Positions 55,273 to 63,935 of a DNA stretch of 64,000 nt are shown in pieces. This DNA comes from Anaerolineales bacterium. GTDB lineage: Bacteria > Chloroflexota > Anaerolineae > Anaerolineales > Anaerolineaceae. The stretch lies in the NCBI GenBank assembly GCA_020060485.1, contig JAGVAB010000029.1, positions 11,438 to 75,437 on the forward strand. Reading direction: 5' to 3'. The notes below the pieces were generated by a model. The model saw nothing but the letters and a program-made list of their open reading frames with translations, was not told the DNA's origin and searched no databases. The position numbers and the translations under genes were made by a program. Each line of letters begins with the position of its first letter. Positions within the stretch are counted from its first letter, which is position 1.

Positions 55273-55956
55273 ATGAAAAAGAATTCATCAGGCTGGTTGG
55301 TCTTGGCGGTTGCAATATTGCTGGTGCTTGCGCTTTTTGTGGGACTACCGTATTTAATGCAGAGACTGGTTCAAGAAAGCACCAGACAGGCGCTGGCTCC
55401 ATTGGCTGAAGCCAATCAACAAATGAAGACCCAGGTTTCCCAATTCCTGAACCCCACTCCCACGGTCATTCCTGACCCGATTACCATTATTCATGAGATC
55501 CGCTCGCTTGCCAGGCTCGAAAGCATCCAGTATTCTGTGGAAAAAGTGATCACAGCCGAGCTTGCACAAGGACAGCTCAGTTTTCTGTTTGGGGATCGCC
55601 TTTTGTTTGTGGCGCATGGACAAGTGATTGCCGGGGTGGATCTGGGGAAGTTGACCACGCAGAATTTATGGCTTGAAGATGGAGCATTATACGTCAACCT
55701 GCCTGCCTCGGAGATCTTCGTGGCAACACTGGACAATGAAAAATCCTATGTTTATGACAGGGATACGGGATTATTCCGCAAGGGCGATGCCAATCTGGAG
55801 ACGCAAGCCAGGGTGGTGGCAGAACGTACCATTCTGGAAGCTGCGCTGGAGGATGGCATCCTGGAGCAGGCTTCGGTGAATGCAGAAGCATATCTTGAGC
55901 GGTTGTTTCGGGGAATGGGATACCGTGAGGTGATTTTCATTCATAGTGAGAATTAG
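55273..55956 (+). CDS. DUF4230 membrane-anchored protein
   Basis: 227 residues. One N-terminal transmembrane helix (about 8-29) is followed by an amphipathic, probably coiled-coil stretch and a Pro/Thr linker (NPTPTVIPDP). Then comes the DUF4230 domain: EIRSLARLESIQYSVEKVITAE, FVAHGQVIAGVDLGKL and LYVNLPASEIFVATLDNEKSYVYD (in part). The domain function is unknown. AAGGAG upstream supports the start. It is transcribed toward the convergent lipM-like gene, with only 12 bases between them. Confidence 0.8.
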   Translation: MKKNSSGWLVLAVAILLVLALFVGLPYLMQRLVQESTRQALAPLAEANQQMKTQVSQFLNPTPTVIPDPITIIHEIRSLARLESIQYSVEKVITAELAQGQLSFLFGDRLLFVAHGQVIAGVDLGKLTTQNLWLEDGALYVNLPASEIFVATLDNEKSYVYDRDTGLFRKGDANLETQARVVAERTILEAALEDGILEQASVNAEAYLERLFRGMGYREVIFIHSEN

Positions 55957-55968
55957 AGCCGAGCACGT

Positions 55969-56793
55969 TCATTGTTTGGCCAGCCATTTCTGATTGGCGT
56001 GTTTCTCTACAAGGAGAGTAGTAGCGCGTTCAAGCTCTTTTTCAGAGACACTGCCCGGCTTAAGTTCAATTGCAAGGGTGGTTTTGAATGCCCGGGCAAA
56101 AGCGCTGGCTGCTTCTTGCCAGGAAACCGGATTCCCCAGTATCATTTCCACAGTGGCGGCATGCTCCAGCAAGCGGACTGCGGCAAACCTGCGAGTTGAT
56201 TCGTCGGGATACTTGACGACTTCTGTGATGCGGGTTAAATCGCCTGCCAGGGGCAGGGAACCGTGCTGCAGAACAGAGAATGCCTTCCTGGCCTGGGCGC
56301 TGCCAATGATCTTTTTGCCAGCGACCGTAATTTCATAATTGGAGGGTGCTTCAAAGCAGACCGCGGCCTGTGGGGACGCACCTTGTGGCAAATTGTATTG
56401 CTTTTCTGCCTGGGCATTGAGACCCAGGATCAGCAAGGCGTTTTGCAGTGCAGCAGCAATGCGCCGGTAACTTTCGAGAACACTGCCATGAAGCAGAGGG
56501 TCATCATCGGGGCCAATGACGGCGTAGGTCAGTTCATCGGTGTGCAGAATAGCGCGCCCACCGGTGGGGCGTCGGCAAAGCTGCCAGCCTTTTTCAGCTA
56601 AAATCTGCAAATCGATATCTGCAATCGTCTGATTGATGCCTAGTGACAAACAGGGTGGCTCCCAGGTATACAGCCGCAAAGTGGGCGGAGACAGACGTTC
56701 GCCAACACATTCGAGGATGGCCTCGTCCAGAGCCATGTTGTAGGGGCCGTTGGCTGCCGGCGACACGATCAATCTCCATTTGCTTGTTTGCAT
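55969..56793 (-). CDS. LipM/LplA-family octanoyltransferase or lipoate-protein ligase
   Basis: 274 residues. The BPL/LplA fold is shown by RRPTGGRAILHTDELTYAV (74-92) and NYEITVAGKKIIGSAQAR (152-169). C146 in AVCFEAPSNYE sits where B. subtilis LipM has its acyl-thioester cysteine (Cys150), so an octanoyltransferase (LipM) is favoured over an ATP-dependent ligase; K160/K161 is also conserved. It would load octanoyl groups onto lipoyl domains for LipA. AGGAG eight bases before the ATG supports the start. No lipA or dehydrogenase genes are adjacent. Confidence 0.85.
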   Translation of the reverse strand: MQTSKWRLIVSPAANGPYNMALDEAILECVGERLSPPTLRLYTWEPPCLSLGINQTIADIDLQILAEKGWQLCRRPTGGRAILHTDELTYAVIGPDDDPLLHGSVLESYRRIAAALQNALLILGLNAQAEKQYNLPQGASPQAAVCFEAPSNYEITVAGKKIIGSAQARKAFSVLQHGSLPLAGDLTRITEVVKYPDESTRRFAAVRLLEHAATVEMILGNPVSWQEAASAFARAFKTTLAIELKPGSVSEKELERATTLLVEKHANQKWLAKQ

Positions 56794-57046
56794 GATGTTT
56801 TCTCCTGGGTGAATTTTGGGAAATTATAAACCATGCCAGAGATTCAATGAATAACAAGAATGCCAAGGTAAAAGCCGATCATAATGGTTTCTGAGGATAG
56901 GCCTTGCTCCACACCCCTGATTTGAAAAGAATGTTTCTCAAAAAGTGGATCAAAATGAAAACTGCGTTGCCGGTAGCGTGTTCTGGGTTATTCCAGAGAT
57001 GCAAAATTGAGTAAACCATCTTTAAAGGGGTAAAATCATTAGCGTC

Positions 57047-57067
57047 GGAATTATTGACAATAATTCC
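57047..57067. promoter_or_regulatory. 21-base perfect palindrome, probable operator
   Basis: GGAATTATTG, central A, CAATAATTCC. It covers the -35 element TTGACA of the importer promoter, so a bound regulator would block polymerase. The regulator family cannot be told from the site, and no regulator gene is adjacent. Confidence 0.65.
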
Positions 57068-57081
57068 TTTTTGAGTAAACT
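57054..57081 (+). promoter_or_regulatory. Promoter of the sugar ABC importer / GH57 operon
   Basis: Consensus TTGACA (57054-57059), 16-base spacer, TAAACT (57076-57081). Confidence 0.65.
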
Positions 57082-57418
57082 AGTATCATGCATGAAAAAT
57101 TGGAAAGAGAGCTGCGTTTTGCATGTCTTTTCAGTTGTTGGCATTGCAAACAAGGGGATCGATCATCATTTTGCAGCAATCAATATCAGTTAGTAACGGC
57201 GCAATAAATAATTGTCACCATCAGAGGTTCAAAGTCTTGGCAAACAGATTATCTGATAGGCCAATGATCAAAAAAGATCGCCGCAGATTATATCGCGACA
57301 ATGCGCCGGTTCTATTGTTTCTCGCGCCTTATTGATCCAACAGGGTGAATGATTACTCTGGGAGAACATTTTCTTGAGCAGCAGGCTATCTAAGGCTGTT
57401 TGGAGAACGATTTTTCTT

Positions 57419-57429
57419 GAAGGAGGTGA
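57419..57429 (+). promoter_or_regulatory. Isolated strong Shine-Dalgarno sequence without a normal gene
   Basis: GAAGGAGGTGA within AAGGAGGTGAT, matching the 16S 3'-end complement over about ten bases. The only nearby frame is an eight-codon one starting at 57429, just after it. It may be a leader peptide or ribosome standby site. Confidence 0.4.
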
Positions 57430-57522
57430 TGTTCAGGCAAGTGTCGATGAAATAACTCTGTCAGGATATGCTGTAAGGAAAAGGGCCTGTGAAGACCCCA
57501 AATAGAAATAAGGAGAAAGAAG

Positions 57523-58743
57523 ATGGGTAAAAAGGTAATGTTTTTTGTTAGTGTGTTGGTTGTCCTGGCTTTTGTGCTGGGCGCCTGTACACCCAAACCG
57601 GCTGCAGAAGGACCGGTTGTGATCCGTTTGTGGACCAAGGAAGGCGAAGCAGATGGCGGTTTCCAGTATGTGAAGGCGTTGACGGATGCTTTCACAGCCG
57701 CCAATCCCACGATCACCTTTGAAGTGGTAAACAAGGAAGTAGAAACCTTGCGCGAGGATTTTCAGACCTCCAGTTTGGCGGGTGACCCCCCCGAACTGCT
57801 GTGGACCGTCAGCGACCACGCAGGCCCGTTCACGGCAGCCGACTTGATCCAGCCAGTTGAAAATCTGTTCAAAATGGATCAGTACAATGCAGCCGTGGAA
57901 ATGGCGGGACACACCTGGGGTGTGCCGATCAGTACCGGCAATCACCTGATGCTTCTGTATAATAAGGATCTGATTGCTACTGCCCCGAAGGATACAGATG
58001 AGCTGCTGCGGGTTGGGCAGGAGATCACTAAAGGCGGTACGTATGCGCTGGTCTTCAACCAGACCGAGCCTTTCTGGCTGGTGCCGTGGCTGGGTGGTTT
58101 TGGCGGCTCTGTGTTTGCCGAAGATGGCTACACCCCGACACTGGATACCCAGGCAATGGTGGATACACTACAATTCATGTATGATATCAAATACACCACC
58201 CCGATTATCCCGGCGGAAAGCGATTACGATGGAGCCGACACACTGTTCAAAGAGGGCAAGGCTGCCATGATCATCAATGGTGACTGGTCACTGGGTGGTT
58301 ACACCGAGGTTCTGGGTGACAAGTTGGGTGTGGCTGCAATCCCGATGGTTTCCAAGACCGGGAAATACCCTGCCCCTTATACTGCCGGCACCTATTTCAT
58401 GCTGCCAAAGGGCTTGTCCGGCGCCAAGCTGGATGCCGTGGTGAAGTTTGTTGAATTTGCCACCAGTGATGAAAACCAACTGAAACAATTGAATGAACTG
58501 AAGCGTCTTCCCGGCAAGGGCGCGTTGTTGAAGAGTGATGTCATTACCAGCGACCCGCTTCTGGCTGGGTCGGCTGCAGATCTGGCAAACGGCGTACCAA
58601 TGCCGGTTGTACTGGAGATGCGCTGCAACTGGGATGCAATGAAACCTGAAATGCAGGCTGTCCTGGCTGGCTCCAAGGATCCAGCTGCCGCGGCGAAAGC
58701 CATGCAGGCAGCAGCCGATGTGTGTGTAGTGGATCTGGAGTAA
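57523..58743 (+). CDS. Sugar ABC transporter solute-binding lipoprotein (MalE-like)
   Basis: 406 residues. The signal peptide ends in lipobox VLGAC with Cys22. The mature part is a family 1 binding protein: VIRLWTKEGEADGG, then FQTSSLAGDPPELLWTVSDH, GVPISTGNHLMLLYNKDL and FKEGKAAMIINGDWSLGGY, all MalE-type landmarks. It captures an oligosaccharide, probably a maltodextrin given the GH57 gene downstream, though the ligand is inferred. AAGGAG seven bases before the ATG supports the start. It is followed by a stable intercistronic hairpin and two permease genes. Confidence 0.93.
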   Translation: MGKKVMFFVSVLVVLAFVLGACTPKPAAEGPVVIRLWTKEGEADGGFQYVKALTDAFTAANPTITFEVVNKEVETLREDFQTSSLAGDPPELLWTVSDHAGPFTAADLIQPVENLFKMDQYNAAVEMAGHTWGVPISTGNHLMLLYNKDLIATAPKDTDELLRVGQEITKGGTYALVFNQTEPFWLVPWLGGFGGSVFAEDGYTPTLDTQAMVDTLQFMYDIKYTTPIIPAESDYDGADTLFKEGKAAMIINGDWSLGGYTEVLGDKLGVAAIPMVSKTGKYPAPYTAGTYFMLPKGLSGAKLDAVVKFVEFATSDENQLKQLNELKRLPGKGALLKSDVITSDPLLAGSAADLANGVPMPVVLEMRCNWDAMKPEMQAVLAGSKDPAAAAKAMQAAADVCVVDLE

Positions 58744-58754
58744 ACCTGACTATG

Positions 58755-58787
58755 GAATGCCAGGGGAGAGACTTTCCCCTGGCATTC
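58755..58787 (+). terminator. Intercistronic hairpin between binding-protein and permease genes
   Basis: Perfect 13-base arms GAATGCCAGGGGA and TCCCCTGGCATTC with a seven-base loop and no T tract. As in other binding-protein operons, it likely causes partial termination or protects the upstream mRNA, so more binding protein than permease is made. Confidence 0.75.
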
Positions 58788-58849
58788 TGCTCTTACAGCG
58801 AGTCATATGGCAAGCGCCAACAGCTTGGCACTTGTGAAGGAGAGATTCC

Positions 58850-59854
58850 ATGATTGACGGAAGGGTGATTGGACAAAGCCTTGGCGAGGTGGGTATCACT
58901 GTCCTGTGGGTTTTTCTGGGCACAGCGTTGATTGAGGCTATTCTTTACCTGGTTTTGGAGCGCTGGCTTAAGTGGAAGTATGCATTTCCATTCATGCTAA
59001 TTACACCGGCTCTGATCGGTTTGTCTGTGCTTGTGGTCTACCCCTTGTTGTGGGAATTTAACATTTCTTTTGGTAACATGAGTTTGCGGCGTTTCATGAA
59101 CTGGGAGTATATCGGGTTCGAGAATTATGTAAAGGTGTTCACGAGCCCGGTTTTGAAACAGGCCACATTTTTCCCCCTGTTTTTGCGGACAGTGCTGTGG
59201 ACAGCAGTCAATGTATTCTTCCACGTTGGCGGCGGATTGGGCCTGGCTTTGCTGCTCAACCGGGAGATGAAAGGCAAGGGTTTGTACCGTGCGATCATCA
59301 TTCTGCCCTGGGCAATCCCCCAGATCATTGCTGTCATGGCCTGGCGGGGTGAATTTCACTTTGAATATGGTTTCATAAATGTGATCTTATCCGGTATAGG
59401 TTTGCAGCCGGTTAAATGGTTGACCAACCCCACGGCCAATTTCATTGCCATGTGTATCACCAATATCTGGCTGGGGATCCCTTTCATGATGGTTATCTTG
59501 CTGGGGGCTTTGCAGAGTGTAGCTGGAGAATACTATGAGGCGGCTGAACTCGACGGCGCAAATCGCTGGCAAATGTTCTGGGGGATCACCATTCCCATGA
59601 TCAAACCAGTGATAACGCCGGCGATCATTTTGGGGACTGTGTGGACATTCAATAATTTCAATGTGCCATTTTTCATCAATCAATTTGAGCTTGAATCCTC
59701 TGATATTCTGGTGACGGCGCTGTTCAGGGCGGCATTCCAGTATAACCGCTATGGCTTTGCAGCCGCGTTTGCGTTTGTGATATTCATCCTGCTGATGGTG
59801 TACTCTGTGTTTTATGTGAAGATAACCGGCGCGTTGAAAGGAGCAACCGAATGA
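58850..59854 (+). CDS. Sugar ABC transporter permease (MalF-like)
   Basis: 334 residues. Two extra hydrophobic segments at the N-terminus (about 15-38 and 45-68) precede the permease core. The cytoplasmic EAA loop is EYYEAAELDGANRWQMFWGI, which docks the ATPase. NTWGS-type final segments are replaced by TVWTFNNFNVPFFI, typical of MalF relatives. AAGGAGA before the ATG supports the start. Its stop overlaps the next ATG (ATGA). No ATPase gene follows, so a shared MsmK/UgpC-type ATPase encoded elsewhere is expected. Confidence 0.93.
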   Translation: MIDGRVIGQSLGEVGITVLWVFLGTALIEAILYLVLERWLKWKYAFPFMLITPALIGLSVLVVYPLLWEFNISFGNMSLRRFMNWEYIGFENYVKVFTSPVLKQATFFPLFLRTVLWTAVNVFFHVGGGLGLALLLNREMKGKGLYRAIIILPWAIPQIIAVMAWRGEFHFEYGFINVILSGIGLQPVKWLTNPTANFIAMCITNIWLGIPFMMVILLGALQSVAGEYYEAAELDGANRWQMFWGITIPMIKPVITPAIILGTVWTFNNFNVPFFINQFELESSDILVTALFRAAFQYNRYGFAAAFAFVIFILLMVYSVFYVKITGALKGATE

Positions 59855-60729
59855 CAAAGCAAAAAAGCTTCTGGTCGCGTTTGTTTCATGGTGGAAGGAA
59901 CGACAGCCCATTTAAGAGATTCCTGATCCACCTGGCTTTGATCGGATATTGTGTGATCACAATTTATCCCATATTGCGCATATTCACCATTTCAATCCGG
60001 CCCGGGAATCGCTTGCTTTCCACTTCGCTGGCAATCATTCCGGCTGATGCCTCACTGGAATCCTATCGGATCGTGCTTTTTGACAAGCCTCTGCTGCTAT
60101 GGTTGTGGAACAGTCTGGCTATCACAATTGCCACGGCAGCTATAGGCGTGATCCTGGCGGCGACATCGGCTTATGCCTTTTCGCGCTTCAAATTCCCCGG
60201 GCGCTCCTTGGGTCTGATCTTTTTGTTGACCACGCAGATGATCCCGGCGGCAATGATGATGGTGCCTTTGTATATTCTGGCAATTCGCCTGGGGATGGTT
60301 GGTACCTATCGGGGGTTGGTGATCGCCTATGCAGTTACGGCAGTGCCCTTCAGTATCTGGATACTGAAAGGGTATTACGATACGATACCTTTCGATTTAG
60401 AGGAAGCGGCAATGCTGGATGGCTGCACGCAATTGCAGGCTTTCTGGAAGGTTCTCCTGCCGCTTTCTTCCCCGGCGCTGGCGATCGTTTTCCTGTTCAA
60501 TTTCATGAATTCATGGAATGACTATCTGTTGGCCAGGGTGATGCTGGGCTCACAGGAAAATTTAATGACCTGGACGCTGGGCTTGCAAAGGCTGCAAGCA
60601 CAATTCCAGACGTTATGGGGTCAGTTCTCGGCAGCCTCCATTTTGGTAGCCATCCCGGTTGTGGCTCTGTTCCTGTACACTTCCAAATATTTGATCTCTG
60701 GCTTGACCCTGGGGAGTGTCAAAGGATAA
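59851..60729 (+). CDS. Sugar ABC transporter permease (MalG-like)
   Basis: 292 residues, six transmembrane helices. The start overlaps the malF-like stop. Landmarks are TTQMIPAAMMMVPLYILAIR, YDTIPFDLEEAAMLDGCTQL (EAA loop) and FNFMNSWNDYLLARVML, as in MalG. With the preceding permease it forms the heterodimeric channel. An inverted repeat follows 31 bases after the stop, then the GH57 gene. Confidence 0.93.
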   Translation: MTKQKSFWSRLFHGGRNDSPFKRFLIHLALIGYCVITIYPILRIFTISIRPGNRLLSTSLAIIPADASLESYRIVLFDKPLLLWLWNSLAITIATAAIGVILAATSAYAFSRFKFPGRSLGLIFLLTTQMIPAAMMMVPLYILAIRLGMVGTYRGLVIAYAVTAVPFSIWILKGYYDTIPFDLEEAAMLDGCTQLQAFWKVLLPLSSPALAIVFLFNFMNSWNDYLLARVMLGSQENLMTWTLGLQRLQAQFQTLWGQFSAASILVAIPVVALFLYTSKYLISGLTLGSVKG

Positions 60730-60760
60730 AACGTCTGTAATTCATGAATTGGCGCATTGC

Positions 60761-60805
60761 AACCGAACCCCGTTTTCGCCAAGAGGATGGGGTTCGGTTT
60801 GAGTT
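60761..60805 (+). terminator. Hairpin between the malG-like and GH57 genes
   Basis: Arms AACCGAACCCC (60761-60771) and GGGGTTCGGTT (60789-60799), 17-base loop, followed by TGAGTT. The weak T tract suggests partial termination. Confidence 0.65.
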
Positions 60806-60828
60806 AGGCGCATTTCCAGGAGGATGAA

Positions 60829-63800
60829 GTGAAAAGATTGGGAGATTTAGTTTCAGTATTTGTCGTCCTGTCATTTTTGCTCTCAGGCTGTAGCGGTTTG
60901 GAGCAACTAGTTTCTGGTTTGAGTGGCAGTGATGTCCTATATGTAAATCTTGTCTGGCATCAGCATCAGCCGTTGTATTACAAGGATAAAGATGGTGTTT
61001 ATACCCGGCCCTGGGTACGGGTACACGCGACCAAAGATTATTATGATATGGCTTCCACTTTAGCGAAATACCCGGATGTGCATGCCACGATCAATTTGAC
61101 GCCTGTGCTGCTTCGGCAGCTCGATGATTTTACGGAGAATGATGCCAAAGACCTCTATTGGGTTCTGGCAGAGAAACCGGCAGACAGGTTAACGGAGGAT
61201 GAGAAGCGTTTTATTCTGGAACGTTTCTTTGACGCCAATTGGACGAACATGATTGCCCGTTTTCCGCGGTATCAAGCGCTTCTGGAGAAACGCGGAGGAA
61301 CAGACGCGGATGATATCAACCGGGCATTGGAAACATTCGATGTCCAGGATATTCGCGATTTGCAGATCTGGTTTAACCTGGCGTGGTTTGACCCGGATTT
61401 TTTGGCTGAAGAACCATTAAAATGGCTTGTAGAAAAGGGCGGAAATTTCAGCGAGGAAGACAAGCAAATTGTTTTTGATCAGGTGCGGGATGTTATGCAG
61501 GAGATTGTGCCTTTGCACCGCCAGATGCAGGAGGCTGGTCAGATTGAAGTAATCACTACACCGTATGCGCACCCGATTCTGCCGTTGATCTTTAACAGTC
61601 AGCTTGCCTTGACTGGAAATCCTTCTGCCGAAATGCCGCCCCGTTTTTCCTGGCCCAATGATGCAATTGCGCATTTGCAGCGCAGCGTGGAAATATATGA
61701 GCAACATTTTGGTCAGCCGCCAAGAGGACTTTGGCCAGGTGAGGGGGCGGTGGCTGAGGAGATCGTACCATTGGTGAACCAGGCAGGGTATCAATGGATG
61801 GCAACTGGTGAACCGGTACTTGCCAAATCTTTGGGGATTGGTGATTTCACCCGCAACAATCAGGACACTGTGCAGGAAGCAGATGCATTGTACCGGCCGT
61901 ATATGGTCAGCGCGGGCAACGGTGAAAAGGTGGCGGTATTCTTCCGGGATTGGGTGATTTCGGACAAACTGGGTTTCGAGTATTCCCAGACGCCGGGTAA
62001 GGAGGCTGCAGAAGATCTCATTCTGAGATTGGAGAATATCAAAGCACGCCTGCGCGAGGAAAACGCCAAAGGCCCGCACGTGGTTAGCATTATCCTGGAT
62101 GGAGAAAACGCATGGGAATATTATCCCAATGACGGTAAGGAATTCTTGAATGAAATGTACCGCTTGTTGTCTGAGACGAAAGGCATTCAGACGATCACAC
62201 CATCGGCGTATCTGGAAAAGTATCCCAAGCAGGAGGATTTGGATGAATTGTTCCCAGGGGCATGGTTCAGCCCGAATTATGATACCTGGATTGGCGAACC
62301 GGAAGAGACCCTGGCCTGGGATTATCTGGGCCGCGTGCGGGAACACCTGGCAAAATATGATGTAAAGAAACAGCGCAGTGTGCCGGAAGAACAACTGGCG
62401 CTGGCCCTTGATTTCATGTATCTGGCAGAAGGTTCGGATTGGTTTTGGTGGTATGGAGCTGATCAGGATTCGGGCCAGGATGAATACTTTGACCTGGGAT
62501 TTCGCTCTTTGTTAAAAGGGGTGTACACCGCTCTGGGTGATCCGGTACCCGTCTTTCTGGAAGTTCCGATCATAGCACGAAGACCGGTTGAACCGCGTCA
62601 ATCCATACAGGAGTTGGGAACGCCAGTTGTGGATGGAGATCCCGGCGATGCGGATTGGGAAAAGGCTGCGATCTATGACCTGCCGGAGGGAACGCTAAGC
62701 GTTCTGCTGGACCAGGAAAACCTGTATTTGCTGCTGGAGTCGAAATCCTTGCTGGCAACCGGAGAAGAGAGATTGCATTTCTATATCTCGGCACCAGGCG
62801 GGGGAACATCCTACCCCTTTGCATTTTCAAACAGCGGCCAACCAGATGTGCAACTGGGAATTTCAGCAACACATTTGTTCATGCGCGCAGGCGAGGGGAT
62901 CGACGGTTTTCTGGCAAAGAAGGATGGCTGGGAGCCAGTGCGCAGCGAAGCTGATGTTGATATGGGCAGCGTAGGAGCGGAGGTTGGGGTTGTTGAAATG
63001 CGGGTGCCGGTAGCTGCAATTGGTGAATTGTATGCGGGCGATACCCTTCAATTTGTGGTGGTTCTGCCCGATGATGAAAAGGTGATTCCGGAAGGACCGG
63101 TGAAAATTGTCTTGCCCGACATGGGAAATTCCGTTAAAATCCTGGAGATCTTTGACCCCGAAGGGGACGATTTTGGGCCAGGAAATTACACCTATCCTAA
63201 CGACGGTGTGTTTTCAAAGCAAGTTTTTGATATCCAGTCTTTCAGCGCAGCATTTGATGAGCGCAACCTGATCTTCACCTTCCAGTTTTATGGGGCGGTT
63301 CCCAATCCATGGGGATCTACAATTGGTCTTTCTTTGCAAACCCTGGATATTTATGTGGATCAGGACCCTGGCAGTGGCTCTGGAGCACGTTTGTTGCTGC
63401 CGGGAAGAAATGCGGCACTGGGGACTGAGAACGGCTGGGAGATTGCGATTTTAGCAGAAGGTTGGTATCCAGATATTTTTGAACCAGACCCGGCCAGTGG
63501 GGCACCTAAATCTGTGGGTATTACGCCCAAGATATCCGTGGATGCTGGCAAGCAGAGTGTTACCATCCGGGTGCCGCGTGAAGCTTTTGGGGAGGGCGAC
63601 CCGCGGGATTGGGGGTATGCGGCCATGGTGATGAGCCAGGATGGTTTTCCCTCCAAGGGAGTGTGGAGGATACGAGATGTTGAGCCGGTCAGTTCACAGT
63701 GGCGATTGGGCGGGGCTTCAGGACATACCAATCAAACGCGGATCATAGATATGGTCTGGCCAAGTGAGGAGGGCCTGTCACAGGAAGATATCTTGAGCAG

Positions 63801-63885
63801 CTATGCATCATCCAGCTTGCCACTGGATCAGTTAGGAGCAGATGATTTTGCGCAATTGCCGGTGCTGCGTAGTTCGGGGCATTAA
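60829..63885 (+). CDS. GH57 glycoside hydrolase lipoprotein (amylopullulanase-like)
   Basis: 1018 residues. The signal peptide ends in LLSGC with Cys21, so the enzyme is lipid-anchored outside. The GH57 domain starts with LVWHQHQPLYYKDKDG; the probable nucleophile is E305 in GLWPGEGAVAEE and the acid/base is D424 in IILDGENAWEYY. Spacing fits amylopullulanase-type GH57. The C-terminal third (about 600-1018) is beta-rich and resembles the glucodextranase C-terminal/DOMON-like modules (VPVFLEVPIIAR, DADWEKAAIYDL; FEPDPASGAPKSVGI). It would cut alpha-glucans at the surface for the adjacent importer. The GTG start has AGGAGG five bases upstream. Confidence 0.92.
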   Translation: MKRLGDLVSVFVVLSFLLSGCSGLEQLVSGLSGSDVLYVNLVWHQHQPLYYKDKDGVYTRPWVRVHATKDYYDMASTLAKYPDVHATINLTPVLLRQLDDFTENDAKDLYWVLAEKPADRLTEDEKRFILERFFDANWTNMIARFPRYQALLEKRGGTDADDINRALETFDVQDIRDLQIWFNLAWFDPDFLAEEPLKWLVEKGGNFSEEDKQIVFDQVRDVMQEIVPLHRQMQEAGQIEVITTPYAHPILPLIFNSQLALTGNPSAEMPPRFSWPNDAIAHLQRSVEIYEQHFGQPPRGLWPGEGAVAEEIVPLVNQAGYQWMATGEPVLAKSLGIGDFTRNNQDTVQEADALYRPYMVSAGNGEKVAVFFRDWVISDKLGFEYSQTPGKEAAEDLILRLENIKARLREENAKGPHVVSIILDGENAWEYYPNDGKEFLNEMYRLLSETKGIQTITPSAYLEKYPKQEDLDELFPGAWFSPNYDTWIGEPEETLAWDYLGRVREHLAKYDVKKQRSVPEEQLALALDFMYLAEGSDWFWWYGADQDSGQDEYFDLGFRSLLKGVYTALGDPVPVFLEVPIIARRPVEPRQSIQELGTPVVDGDPGDADWEKAAIYDLPEGTLSVLLDQENLYLLLESKSLLATGEERLHFYISAPGGGTSYPFAFSNSGQPDVQLGISATHLFMRAGEGIDGFLAKKDGWEPVRSEADVDMGSVGAEVGVVEMRVPVAAIGELYAGDTLQFVVVLPDDEKVIPEGPVKIVLPDMGNSVKILEIFDPEGDDFGPGNYTYPNDGVFSKQVFDIQSFSAAFDERNLIFTFQFYGAVPNPWGSTIGLSLQTLDIYVDQDPGSGSGARLLLPGRNAALGTENGWEIAILAEGWYPDIFEPDPASGAPKSVGITPKISVDAGKQSVTIRVPREAFGEGDPRDWGYAAMVMSQDGFPSKGVWRIRDVEPVSSQWRLGGASGHTNQTRIIDMVWPSEEGLSQEDILSSYASSSLPLDQLGADDFAQLPVLRSSGH

Positions 63886-63923
63886 AGGATCATGGCATTC
63901 AGGGGAGTGGCTAAAAATTGGGC

Positions 63924-63929
63924 TAAAAT
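63924..63929 (+). promoter_or_regulatory. -10 element of the last gene, leaderless spacing
   Basis: TAAAAT six bases before the ATG at 63936. Confidence 0.5.
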
Positions 63930-63935
63930 AGAGAA

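Larger units (their letters stand above)
56794..57522. other. Long leader/control region upstream of the sugar ABC importer
   Basis: 729 bases between the divergent lipM-like gene and the solute-binding protein gene. It contains a 21-base perfect palindrome (57047-57067), an overlapping promoter (57054-57081) and an isolated near-perfect Shine-Dalgarno sequence (57419-57429). A 70-codon open frame at 57123 has no ribosome-binding site and no recognisable product. The transcript leader from the promoter would be about 430 bases. Confidence 0.6.

Noticed and set aside
57123..57335. 70-codon open frame in the importer leader
   Set aside because: No ribosome-binding site, no recognisable family and no leaderless -10 at the right distance; best read as leader sequence.
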